Shown one piece after another: positions 31,895 to 39,489 of a stretch of DNA of 64,000 nt. This DNA is from Marinimicrococcus sp033875255 (GTDB lineage Bacteria > Pseudomonadota > Alphaproteobacteria > Geminicoccales > Geminicoccaceae), in NCBI GenBank assembly GCA_033875255.1, contig JAWZSN010000005.1, positions 1 to 64,000 on the forward strand, read 5' to 3'. The position numbers were made by a program, and so were the translations under genes. Within the stretch, counting starts at the first letter, position 1, and every line of letters starts with the position of its first letter. The notes beneath the pieces were generated by a model. The model had not been told where the DNA came from. It made no database searches and saw only the letters and a program-made list of their open reading frames with translations.

Positions 31895-33841
31895 ATGCCC
31901 ACCATCGCCCCCTACGGCACCTGGTCCTCGCCGGTAACGCCCGAGCTGATCACCGCCGGCCTGGTGCGGCTCTCATGGCCGCTGGCGCAGGGCGGCAGGG
32001 TCTACTGGTGCGAGGGACGGCCGGCCGAGGGCGGACGGGTGACGCTGCTGTGCCGCGAGTCCGACGGCACGGTGCGCGAGCTCACCCCCGCGCCCTTCAA
32101 CGCCCGCACGGCCGTGCACGAGTATGGCGGCCGGCCCTTCGCCGTGGCGGACGGGCTGGTGGTGGCGGCGAGCCATGCCGACCAGCGCCTGTGGCGCCTG
32201 GCAGAGGACGACGAGCCGGTGCCGCTGACGCCGGAGAGCGACGGCGCGCTGCGCTATGCCGACATGGTGATCGACCTGCCGCGCCGCCGCGTGCTGGCGG
32301 TCCGCGAGGATCATCGCGGCGGCGGCGAGCCGGTCAACGAGCTGGTGGCGGTGCCGCTGGACGGCGGGCCGCAGGAGGGCCTGGTGCTGGTCCGCGGCCA
32401 CGATTTCTTCGCCGCCCCGGCCCTCTCCCCCGACGGTGGCCAGCTTGCCTGGCTGAGTTGGGACCATCCCGACATGCCGTGGGACGCGACGACGCTGTGG
32501 CTGGCCGATCTCGAGGCCGGCCGGCCGGGGACGCCGCGGGTGGTGGCCGGCGGTGCCGGCGAGTCCGTGGTGCAGCCCTTCTGGATGCCCGATGGAAGCC
32601 TTGTCTTCGCCTCTGACCGCAACGGCTGGTGGAACCTGCACGTTCTGGCGGGTGGGGAGGTGCGGCCGGTGTTGCGCGAGGAGGCCGAGCATGCCGGCCC
32701 GCTCTGGCAGCTCGGCATGAGCTGGACTGCGCCCTTCGACCAGCACCGTCTGGCCTCGTGCAGCCTGAAGGCGGGGTTCTGGCGCCTCAGGCTGCTCGAT
32801 CTGCGCGACGGCAGCGCCACGCCGGTTCCGCTGGAGGCCGCCGAGCTGGCCGAGCCGTCCTGCGACGGCGGGCGCATCGTGTTGCTGGCAGGCTATCCCG
32901 ACAGGCCGGCCGAGATCGTCGCGATCGACGCGGCGAGCGGGGCCGTGGCGGTCCTGAAGCGGGCAGGCCTGGTGCCGCTCGATCCCTCCTGGATCAGCCG
33001 GCCCGAGCCGCTGACCTTCGAGGGGCCCGGTGGCACCGCGCACGCGCTCTACTATGCGCCCAGGAACCCAGGTCATGCGGCCCCCGAGGGCGAGCTTCCA
33101 CCGGTGATCGTGCGCAGCCATGGCGGCCCCACCGGCCGCGCGTCAGGCGCGCTGACCCTCTCCTGGCAGTTCTGGACCAGCCGGGGCTTTGCCGTGGTGG
33201 ATGTCGACTATCGCGGCAGCACCGGCTATGGCCGCGCCTACCGCAGGGCGCTGGAGGGTGCCTGGGGGGTGGCCGACGTCGAGGACTGCGTGGCGGCGGC
33301 CGGGCATCTCGTGGCGACCGGCCGGGCCGATCCGGAGCGGCTGGTGATCGCCGGCAGCAGTGCGGGCGGCTACACGACGCTGGCGGCCCTGGCCTTTGCC
33401 GGGTGCTTCAAGGCCGGCGCCAGCTATTACGGAATCGGCGACCTGCGCACGCTGATTGCCGACACCCACAAGTTCGAGAGCCGCTATCTCGACCGGCTGG
33501 TAGGGCCCTGGCCGGAGCGCGCCGATCTCTACGAGGCCCGCTCGCCCATCGCCCATCCCGCCAAGCTGTCCTGCCCGGTGATTTTCTTCCAGGGGCTGGA
33601 CGACAAGGTGGTGCCGCCCAACCAGGCCGAGGCCATGGTGGAAGCTCTGCAGAAGAAGGATATTCCGGTGGCCTACCTCGCCTTTGCCGGCGAAGGGCAC
33701 GGGTTTCGCAAGGCGGCGACCATCCAGGCGGTGCTGGAGGCCGAGCTGGCGTTCTACTGCCGGATCTTCGGGATTGCCGCCCAGGGCCTGGCGCCGCTCG
33801 AGATCCGCGGGCCGGGGCGCGGCCGCAAGGGCGCCCGATGA
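31895..33841 (+). CDS. Prolyl-oligopeptidase-type (S9) peptidase
   Basis: A 648-residue cytosolic serine peptidase. A beta-propeller covers roughly residues 30-380 (repeated blade patterns such as FFAAPALSPDGGQLAWLSWD and PFWMPDGSLVFASDRNG). The alpha/beta-hydrolase domain follows, with nucleophile S489 in IAGSSAGGYTTL, acid in QGLDDKVVPP and His in AGEGHGFRKA; VIVRSHGGPTG forms the oxyanion region. This is the acylaminoacyl-peptidase or dipeptidyl-peptidase branch. The next gene overlaps its stop in ATGA. Confidence 0.92.
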   Translation: MPTIAPYGTWSSPVTPELITAGLVRLSWPLAQGGRVYWCEGRPAEGGRVTLLCRESDGTVRELTPAPFNARTAVHEYGGRPFAVADGLVVAASHADQRLWRLAEDDEPVPLTPESDGALRYADMVIDLPRRRVLAVREDHRGGGEPVNELVAVPLDGGPQEGLVLVRGHDFFAAPALSPDGGQLAWLSWDHPDMPWDATTLWLADLEAGRPGTPRVVAGGAGESVVQPFWMPDGSLVFASDRNGWWNLHVLAGGEVRPVLREEAEHAGPLWQLGMSWTAPFDQHRLASCSLKAGFWRLRLLDLRDGSATPVPLEAAELAEPSCDGGRIVLLAGYPDRPAEIVAIDAASGAVAVLKRAGLVPLDPSWISRPEPLTFEGPGGTAHALYYAPRNPGHAAPEGELPPVIVRSHGGPTGRASGALTLSWQFWTSRGFAVVDVDYRGSTGYGRAYRRALEGAWGVADVEDCVAAAGHLVATGRADPERLVIAGSSAGGYTTLAALAFAGCFKAGASYYGIGDLRTLIADTHKFESRYLDRLVGPWPERADLYEARSPIAHPAKLSCPVIFFQGLDDKVVPPNQAEAMVEALQKKDIPVAYLAFAGEGHGFRKAATIQAVLEAELAFYCRIFGIAAQGLAPLEIRGPGRGRKGAR

Positions 33842-34287
33842 GCGGCAACCCGCACAGCTTCCTGTTCCAGCCCGGCTTGTGGCTGGCGGCGGGGAGCTTC
33901 AGCGATGGCGGGGGCCGGCGGCTCGAGGCCCGCGGCAGCTCGGAGATCCGTCACGAGAAGCGCCGCTGGCTCAATATCGGGCGGCTCGAGGTGGCGGACG
34001 AGCCGGCGCTGGTGTTCGAGAACCGCTGCGAGATCGAGCCGCCGTCGAGCTTCCTCGAGCCGGTGACGTGGAAGGCCGACAATCCGTCGCTGGGCCGGCT
34101 GCGCGGCCGGTTCATCGTGGTGGAGGAGGCGATCCTCTCGGCGTTCGCCACCGATGACGGCACGTTCGGCGGCTCGGAGACGATGCTGCGGGTCGACCGC
34201 GACAGCTACGAGAGCGTGGGCTACCTCGCCACCGCCGAGGAGACGGTGATCTCGCGCTGGCGGCTGCGGCTGACCCGCGTCGGGTGA
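33838..34287 (+). CDS. Hypothetical protein coupled to the S9 peptidase
   Basis: A 149-residue protein with no signal or membrane segment. It reads as an all-beta barrel: LFQPGLWLAAGSFSDGG, WLNIGRLEVADEPALVFENRCEIE, GRFIVVEEAILSAFATDDGTFGG, SVGYLATAEETVISRWRLRLTRV. The pattern recalls small lipocalin-like or DUF-type beta-barrel proteins, but no family is firmly recognised. It starts within the peptidase stop codon (ATGA), so it is expressed with it. Confidence 0.7.
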   Translation: MSGNPHSFLFQPGLWLAAGSFSDGGGRRLEARGSSEIRHEKRRWLNIGRLEVADEPALVFENRCEIEPPSSFLEPVTWKADNPSLGRLRGRFIVVEEAILSAFATDDGTFGGSETMLRVDRDSYESVGYLATAEETVISRWRLRLTRVG

Positions 34288-34304
34288 GCCGCTGGCGGGC
34301 TCAC
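34284..34304. terminator. Short hairpin over the ends of two convergent genes
   Basis: A perfect 7-bp stem GTGAGCC/GGCTCAC with a 7-base loop spans both stop regions. No T-tract, so this is weak evidence for a terminator. Confidence 0.3.
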
Positions 34305-34858
34305 TCCAGCCGGGCGGTCTGCACGCCCTTGCCGGGGCGGCGCCGCGGCGCCTCGAAACCGAGATCGCGGGCATAGAAGATGTGGTTGCCGATGCGTGCC
34401 GTGCGCACCACCTGGCCCCAGTCGGGATCACCCTCGACGATCTGCCGGAACCACAGGGCGCCGCCGGTCGGATCGGGCGGCCGGACGTTGAGCAGCTCGT
34501 CGGCCAGGGCCAGCGCCTCGTCCCACATGCGGCTGTTGCGTGGCTCGAGATCGCGGCCGCTGCAAAGCCATGCCCACTGGCAGCGGGATTTGTCGGCGCC
34601 CTGCATGATGACGTCGCGGATGGAGCGCGGAAAAGCGCGGTCCTCGCTGCGATTGAGAACCACCCAGCCGACCGCGAGCATGCCCATGCGGCCCTCGCCA
34701 CGGGCCTCGTGGTACATGTTCAGGGCGAGCAGGCGCCGGGTGGAGGCGTCGATGCGGTCGCTGGTCTCGGAGGTGCCCGTGGCGTGGAGGGGGCTGGCAC
34801 CGGGGCCGGCGAGGACCAACATGGCAGCTGCGAGGGCCGCCAGGATCGCCTTTCGCAT
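34301..34858 (-). CDS. SleB-like cell wall hydrolase
   Basis: A 185-residue secreted protein: signal KAILAALAAAMLVLAGPGA, then the Hydrolase_2 (SleB C-terminal) domain. LALNMYHEARGEGRMGMLAVGWVVLNR contains the catalytic Glu of the lysozyme-like fold, followed by DVIMQGADKSRCQWAWLCSGRD with two conserved Cys, and GALWFRQIVEGDPDW. It would cleave peptidoglycan glycan strands in the periplasm. Start MRKAIL at 34858 has a GGAGA-type site upstream. Confidence 0.88.
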   Translation of the reverse strand: MRKAILAALAAAMLVLAGPGASPLHATGTSETSDRIDASTRRLLALNMYHEARGEGRMGMLAVGWVVLNRSEDRAFPRSIRDVIMQGADKSRCQWAWLCSGRDLEPRNSRMWDEALALADELLNVRPPDPTGGALWFRQIVEGDPDWGQVVRTARIGNHIFYARDLGFEAPRRRPGKGVQTARLE

Positions 34859-34989
34859 CAGGTCTCCTTCAATCACACGCGGCCCGCGGCAGCCGCCCAC
34901 CTCGTCATGACGAGAAGAAATGTCGGTCTATTCCGCATCGAGGCGAAAAATCTGTGGATAAATGAAACTTCGGCGCTGCTCTCCCGCGG

Positions 34990-35244
34990 TCAGGGGAACG
35001 AGAAGCCCACCACCTCGACCACCAGCAGCCGCTGCCGGGGGGTGCTGGAGAGCTGGAAGGCGGCGTCGCGCGAGGAGCCGCGCGGGACGTAGTCGAGCGT
35101 GATCCGGCGCTCCTCGGCGGCCATGCCGGCGGGCTCGAGCCTGGCCGCGATGGTCACCTGCGGCGCGGTGCGGTCGCCGCGATCGCCGATCCGGATCTTC
35201 TGGAGGAAGCCGCCGCCGGTCTCGAGAACGGCCAGCGGCTCGGT
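34990..35244 (-). pseudogene. Remnant of a small beta-rich protein (TIGR02588-like C-terminal half)
   Basis: Directly after the stop codon of the Tag gene, and in the same frame, coding-like sequence continues for 84 codons: TGGGFLQKIRIGDRGDRTAP, VTIAARLEPAGMAAEERRI, TLDYVPRGSSRDAAFQLSS, RQRLLVVEVVGFSFP. It resembles the C-terminal half of the TIGR02588 family. There is no ATG, GTG or TTG in frame before the conserved part. This looks like a gene whose 5' half was deleted, joined to the end of tag. Family match is from memory of the pattern. Confidence 0.45.
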
Positions 35245-35919
35245 TCATCCCACGCTCATCGCGAGGATCTGGCTCAGCTGGCAGAGCGGCAGCCCGGTCT
35301 CCTCGTGCCAGCGGTTGAACGCTTCCTGGGACGCCCGGCGCTCCGTCTTTGCGCGCAGGGCTCCCGCCGGCACGCCCCAATGCTGCAGCGCGCGGGTCAC
35401 ATGCTCGGTCGGCAGGAAGGTGTCCTTGCCGGCCATCCGCAGGAAGCTCGGGGCCGAGTTGCCGCCGAGCTGGGTAAAGCGGCGCGCCAGCTCGGCCCAC
35501 AGGCCCACCGTGTCGCCCGACGGCCAGCCGGCGAGCCAGGCGCCGAAGCCGATGCCTTCCGCGCGCAGATCCAGGATGGCCCGGGCGTTGCTGCGCACGG
35601 CCCGCATCTTCGGCAGATGGCGGATCAGCCGGCGGTCGCCCAGAAGCTCCTCCAGCCGCTCGTCCCACAGGCCGGCGCAACGCTCGATGTCGAACTGCTC
35701 GAAGGCTTCCTCGAAAGCCGGCCACCTCGCGTCGACCACGCTGTGCCTGAGCCCGGCCCGGAAGATCCGCAGCGACATGAGGGAGAGCAGCCGGTCGTCC
35801 GACATGGCGGCGAGCTCCGCCTCGCTCCTCGGCCGGGCGAGCCGGCTCTCCATGCCCCCCAGGCCGTGACGCGCGATCGCTGCCGCCTCGATCTCGGCAA
35901 AGCCGGTGGCTGCGCTCAT
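35245..35919 (-). CDS. DNA-3-methyladenine glycosylase I (Tag family)
   Basis: A 224-residue base-excision glycosylase of the Tag type. Family features are the conserved helix SLMSLRIFRAGLRHSVVDARW with the region supplying the catalytic acidic residue, FEQFDIERCAGLWDERLEELL, IIRHLPKMRAVRSNARAIL-like segment (IRHLPKMRAVRSNAR) and FLRMAGKDTFLPTEHVTRAL. It excises 3-methyladenine from alkylated DNA. Start MSAATGFAEIE at 35919. No LexA box or Ada box is evident upstream. Its stop is followed in frame by a gene remnant. Confidence 0.83.
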   Translation of the reverse strand: MSAATGFAEIEAAAIARHGLGGMESRLARPRSEAELAAMSDDRLLSLMSLRIFRAGLRHSVVDARWPAFEEAFEQFDIERCAGLWDERLEELLGDRRLIRHLPKMRAVRSNARAILDLRAEGIGFGAWLAGWPSGDTVGLWAELARRFTQLGGNSAPSFLRMAGKDTFLPTEHVTRALQHWGVPAGALRAKTERRASQEAFNRWHEETGLPLCQLSQILAMSVG

Positions 35920-36025
35920 GCTGCCTCGCGCGCTCGCCCCGCCGCAAGGCGGGCGGCGGCGGGCTGTATGGGAAGAACGCGCCGACCCCGGCGGTTGCGG
36001 CCGGCGAGGGCGGTGACGGCCGGTC

Positions 36026-36301
36026 TCAGCCTTGGGCCGTGGTCGGGTCGATGGTACGGCGAATCTCGGTGATCGTGGTCGCCGGAAAGCCGCTGATCTC
36101 GGCATGCCGGCGTATCACCGCCTCGTCCTTGGCCAGATAGACGCAGAACGTCTTGTCGTCGGCCACGTAGGACTCGACCCACTGGATGTCGGGAGCAAGC
36201 TGCGCCAGCGCCTCGTTGGACGTGGCCGCGGCCTCCCGAAGCTGCTGCCGCTCGGCCGTGCCGATCTTCGGCAGATCGCGCTCGACGATGAACCTGCGCA
36301 T
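36026..36301 (-). CDS. DUF4242 family protein
   Basis: A 91-residue protein with the DUF4242 ferredoxin-like fold: RRFIVERDLPKIG, QWVESYVADDKTFCVYLAKDEAVIRRHAEISGFP and TTITEIRRTIDPT. Start MRRFIVE at 36301 matches the family opening. Some members bind nickel, with the conserved His/Cys positions; no function is established. It stands alone between Tag and the divergent ogt gene. Confidence 0.85.
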   Translation of the reverse strand: MRRFIVERDLPKIGTAERQQLREAAATSNEALAQLAPDIQWVESYVADDKTFCVYLAKDEAVIRRHAEISGFPATTITEIRRTIDPTTAQG

Positions 36302-36402
36302 GACGGGCCTCCGGGTCTGTCGGACGATGGAGCCTAGCAAGGATTGCGGGTGGGACAAGTGGCAGGGCTGCAGGGCCGGCAGGCGTGCGCTAGCATGGGT
36401 TC

Positions 36403-36951
36403 ATGGGAGCGGGGAGGAGCCTCTTGAGCCTGCTGATCGACCGTATCGCGCACGAGACCGGCACCATCATCCTCGTCTCCGACGGGCGGAGCCTGCGCGC
36501 CCTCGACTATGACGAGTACGAGCCGCGGATGATGCGGCTGCTGCGTGCCCGGTGCGAGGATGTCCGTCTCGTCGAGCGCGACGATCCGCAGGGTTTCTCG
36601 AGCCGCCTCCGTGCCTATCTGGCGGGCGCGCTCGACGCCATCGAGGCCATCCCGGTCGAGACCGGCGGCACGCCGTTCCAGCAGCGGGTCTGGCAGGCAT
36701 TGCGCACGATCCCGGCCGGCAGTACCCGCAGCTATGGCGCGCTCGCCGCGCTGCTCGGGCAGGCCGGCGCGAGCCGGGCGGTGGGGCACGCCAACTCCCT
36801 GAACCCCGTGGCCATCGTCGTGCCCTGCCATCGCGTGGTGGGTGCGAACGGCAAGCTCACCGGTTATGCCGGCGGCATCGAGCGCAAGCGCTGGCTGCTC
36901 GCGCACGAGGGAGCCAGCCTCGATCTGCCGCCGCGCCGTCCTGCCGCCTGA
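36403..36951 (+). CDS. ogt: Methylated-DNA-protein-cysteine S-methyltransferase
   Basis: A 182-residue suicide repair protein removing O6-alkyl groups from guanine. The acceptor cysteine lies in IVVPCHRVVGANGKLTGYAGG, the invariant PCHRV motif; the DNA-binding helix includes TRSYGALAALLGQAGASRAVG and the Asn hinge HANSLNP. The N-terminal ribonuclease-like domain is short and the Ada Cys4 domain is absent, so this is the Ogt form. It starts about 100 bases divergently from the DUF4242 gene. Confidence 0.93.
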   Translation: MGAGRSLLSLLIDRIAHETGTIILVSDGRSLRALDYDEYEPRMMRLLRARCEDVRLVERDDPQGFSSRLRAYLAGALDAIEAIPVETGGTPFQQRVWQALRTIPAGSTRSYGALAALLGQAGASRAVGHANSLNPVAIVVPCHRVVGANGKLTGYAGGIERKRWLLAHEGASLDLPPRRPAA

Positions 36952-36964
36952 CGCCGCGGCCGGC

Positions 36965-37522
36965 TCACAGCGGCGCGCCGTCCAGCCCGCGGCGCAGCAA
37001 GTCCGCATGGTGGCGTGCGCCGGGCAGGTTGGGGTGGATCTCCAGCGCCGCCTCGAAACTGCGCAGGGCGGCCTCGCTCTCGCCGATCGTCATGTAGATG
37101 AGGCCGAGGCCGGAGAGGGCGCCGAAGTGCCGGGGCTCGAGGGCAAGGGTGCGGCGGATGTCGCGCACCGAGGCGGCATACTCGCCTTGCACCCAGAACA
37201 GTGTCGCCCGCCGGTTCCAGCCTTCGGCAAAGCCGGGGGCGCGCTCGACCAGCGCATCGAGGCTGCTGCGCGCGGCGCCATAGTCGCGGTTCGCCATGGC
37301 GACGCTGCCCGCCTCCAGCAGCTCCTGGCTTTGCGGGTCTCCCGACTGCCCCCAGAGAATCCAGATGCGCGCCTCCACACTGCGCGCCTCGACGGCGTCG
37401 ACCTGCTTCAGGCGGGCGAAGAGCGGGTCCAGCCGCGGATCGTTCTGGTCGGCTGCCGCCGGTGCGGCGAGCCATGCGAGCAGCCCCAGTAAAGTAGCGA
37501 CGCGTCTTGCAAGGGCGGTCAT
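36965..37522 (-). CDS. Secreted TPR-repeat protein
   Basis: A 185-residue periplasmic protein with signal RVATLLGLLAWLAAPAAADQ. TPR units follow: EARIWILWGQSGDPQSQELLE, AMANRDYGAARSSLDALVER, FAEGWNRRATLFWVQGEYA and LSGLGLIYMTIGESEAALR. Such proteins usually scaffold envelope complexes. Start MTALARR at 37522. Convergent with ogt, 13 bases apart. Confidence 0.85.
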   Translation of the reverse strand: MTALARRVATLLGLLAWLAAPAAADQNDPRLDPLFARLKQVDAVEARSVEARIWILWGQSGDPQSQELLEAGSVAMANRDYGAARSSLDALVERAPGFAEGWNRRATLFWVQGEYAASVRDIRRTLALEPRHFGALSGLGLIYMTIGESEAALRSFEAALEIHPNLPGARHHADLLRRGLDGAPL

Positions 37523-37890
37523 GGGTGCGGCAAGGCGGTGCCGGTCACGCGGGCACGGGTGGCAATGGCGGCGGGAGGATGGTGTCGATCTCTTTCTCCC
37601 ACGGTGCATGGTCGTGCTCGACAGGATCCGCCGTGAGCCCGCCCATGTGGTGATGACGCCGCCGACCCACGTTGCTCATCAGCCGGTTCCCTTCCCACTT
37701 CCTCCGCCATTTTGGGCGCAATTGCGGTTTGGCATCAAGCCCGCGCTACGGCGTTCTGTTTAATGAGAATGATTCAAATATGTAATTAGACGATTTCCAA
37801 TGTATTGCCGTTGAGTCGTTTGTGTCTTTTCTTTGATGATCGAGTGCGCTATTTCCCGGCGCCGTTGACCCGCTTGGAACGGAGAGCACG
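37523..37890. other. Divergent intergenic region, AT-rich half next to fbpA
   Basis: No gene seen. The right half (37755-37860) is strongly AT-rich compared with the genome and contains a Fur-like box; it should hold the fbpA promoter. The left half is ordinary in composition and carries only antisense open frames. Confidence 0.4.
37764..37778 (+). promoter_or_regulatory. Fur-like iron box
   Basis: TGAGAAT-G-ATTCAAA compares with the 7-1-7 Fur consensus TGATAAT-N-ATTATCA at 6 of 7 positions on the left and about 4-5 of 7 on the right, with the core GAATGATTC palindromic. It is about 115 bases upstream of a ferric-iron binding protein gene, where iron repression is expected. Fur, Mur or Irr cannot be told apart. 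Confidence 0.45.
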
Positions 37891-38928
37891 ATGATCGAGA
37901 CGACGCGCCGCCGCCTGATGGCCGGGGCGGCCTTCGGGGCTCTGGCCCTTCTCGCCGCCGAGCCCGCACTGGCGGTCGAGGAGGTCAACGTCTACAGCAG
38001 CCGCCACTACGGCACCGACGAGCAGCTCTGGGAAGGCTTCACCAAGGCCACCGGGATCAAGGTCAACGAGGTCCAGGCCAATCATGACGAGCTGATCCAG
38101 CGGATGAAGGCCGAGGGTGCCAACGGACCGGCCGACGTGTTCATCACCGTGGACGCCGGCCGGCTCGCGCACGCTGCTGGCGAGGGCCTGCTGGCACCTA
38201 CCAGCTCCGAGGCGCTCGAGGCTGCGATTCCGGAGCATCTGCGCCACCCCGAGGGGCTGTGGTACGGCCTCGCCACCCGCGCCCGGGTGCTGATCTACGC
38301 CAAGGACCGGGTCGAGCCGTCCGAGCTCAGCACCTACGAGGCGCTGGCCGAGCCGGACTTCAAGGGCCGCGTGCTCGTGCGCAGCAGCAGCAACATCTAC
38401 AATCTAGGCCTCGTGGGCTCGCTGATCGAGGCGAACGGCTACGAGGACACGCTGGCCTGGTGCAAGGGGCTGGTCGACAACATGGCGCGTCCGCCCGAGG
38501 GCGGCGACACCGACCAGATCAAGGCGGTGGCCGCCGGCGTTGGCGACGTGGCGATCAGCAACAGCTACTATTTCGCGCGGCTCGTGGCCTCCGACGAGCC
38601 GGCCAATCGCGAGATCGCCGAGAAGCTCGCGGTGTTCTTCCCGAACCAGGACGGCCGCGGAACGCACGTCAACGTGACGGGCGCCGCCGTCACCAAGAGC
38701 GCGCCTCACCCCGAGAACGCGGTGAAGCTCATCGAGTACCTGGCTTCGCCCGAGGCCCAGCGCTACTTCGCCGACGTGAGCTTCGAGTACCCGGCCAACC
38801 CCGAGGTGGAGCCGCACCCGGTGCTCGAAAGCTGGGGCGAGTTCAAGCAGGACCCCCTCAACGCCAGCAGCTTCGCTGCCCGCAACGCCGAGGCGCTCAA
38901 GCTCGCCGATCAGTGCGGTTGGAAGTGA
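37891..38928 (+). CDS. fbpA: Ferric iron ABC transporter substrate-binding protein (FbpA/FutA type)
   Basis: A 345-residue periplasmic transferrin-like iron-binding protein. A Tat-like signal (TTRRRLMAGAAFGALALLAA) precedes the mature domain. Iron-coordinating residues are seen in NVYSSRHYGTDEQLW (first tyrosine region) and the hallmark tyrosine pair SNSYYFARL. GLATRARVLIYAKDRV and HPENAVKLIEYLASPEAQ are typical of the family. A Fur-like box lies upstream and a strong terminator directly downstream. The permease is on the opposite strand and the ATPase gene is not in the window. Confidence 0.92.
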   Translation: MIETTRRRLMAGAAFGALALLAAEPALAVEEVNVYSSRHYGTDEQLWEGFTKATGIKVNEVQANHDELIQRMKAEGANGPADVFITVDAGRLAHAAGEGLLAPTSSEALEAAIPEHLRHPEGLWYGLATRARVLIYAKDRVEPSELSTYEALAEPDFKGRVLVRSSSNIYNLGLVGSLIEANGYEDTLAWCKGLVDNMARPPEGGDTDQIKAVAAGVGDVAISNSYYFARLVASDEPANREIAEKLAVFFPNQDGRGTHVNVTGAAVTKSAPHPENAVKLIEYLASPEAQRYFADVSFEYPANPEVEPHPVLESWGEFKQDPLNASSFAARNAEALKLADQCGWK

Positions 38929-38957
38929 CGTCCCGCTGCTGAGGCGGCACTTCCAGG

Positions 38958-38993
38958 AACGCCGCCGGCCTTCGGGTCGGCGGCGTTTTTCTT
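38958..38993 (+). terminator. Rho-independent terminator after fbpA
   Basis: A 10-bp stem AACGCCGCCG/CGGCGGCGTT with a 10-base loop is followed at once by TTTTTCTT, 30 bases after the fbpA stop. Confidence 0.85.
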
Positions 38994-39049
38994 CGAGGCG
39001 CCTCCAGCCGCTCCGGGCTCGTGCCAGCGACCGGAGGGCTTCGAGCTGC

Positions 39050-39430
39050 GGCTGTCCGCTCGCGGCTCGGGAGTGACGCCGCGCAACAGCGCTCCCAACC
39101 GTCTGGCACCTTCCACCGACTCCCCGCCGCGAAGCGGCCAGCTCTGTGGCAGTCCTTCGAGGATCAGCATCAGCTCCACCTCGAGCCCGGCTAGAGCCGA
39201 GGCTTGTGTGGCGCATTCAGCGACCGCTCTGTCTGCGTGATCCGTCGTTCCTCGGCTGCACGCTGCAGCAGGCGAACGTCGTCACCGATTTGGCCGGCTG
39301 GATCGAGGCGGAAGAGATCCTCCCAGTCGGCGCCGAGGCCTATCCGCTGCACCAACTGCCTGTCGCCCGGAAAGCATGCCTGTGGCGGTCCGATGCCGGC
39401 AAGATCGGCATCCGGCAGAAAGTGTAAGGC
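39050..39430 (-). pseudogene. Unidentified frameshifted coding remnant
   Basis: The minus strand reads protein-like in two adjoining frames: first HFLPDADLAGIGPP, DWEDLFRLDPAGQIGDDVR, LLQRAAEERR, then, after a shift near 39236, ADRAVAECATQASALAGLE, VELMLILEGLPQSWPL, VEGARRLGALLRGV. Amino-acid choice (balanced, leucine heptads, few Arg/Ser runs) is unlike the shadow frames around it. No start codon, stop-bounded frame or family is recognised. It lies between the fbpA terminator and the permease gene and is best seen as a decayed gene. Confidence 0.3.
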
Positions 39431-39489
39431 TGCCCGTCAGTCCCGCGAAGCGGGACGGCGACAATGGGTAGCTGCGGAGGAAAGCCGCC

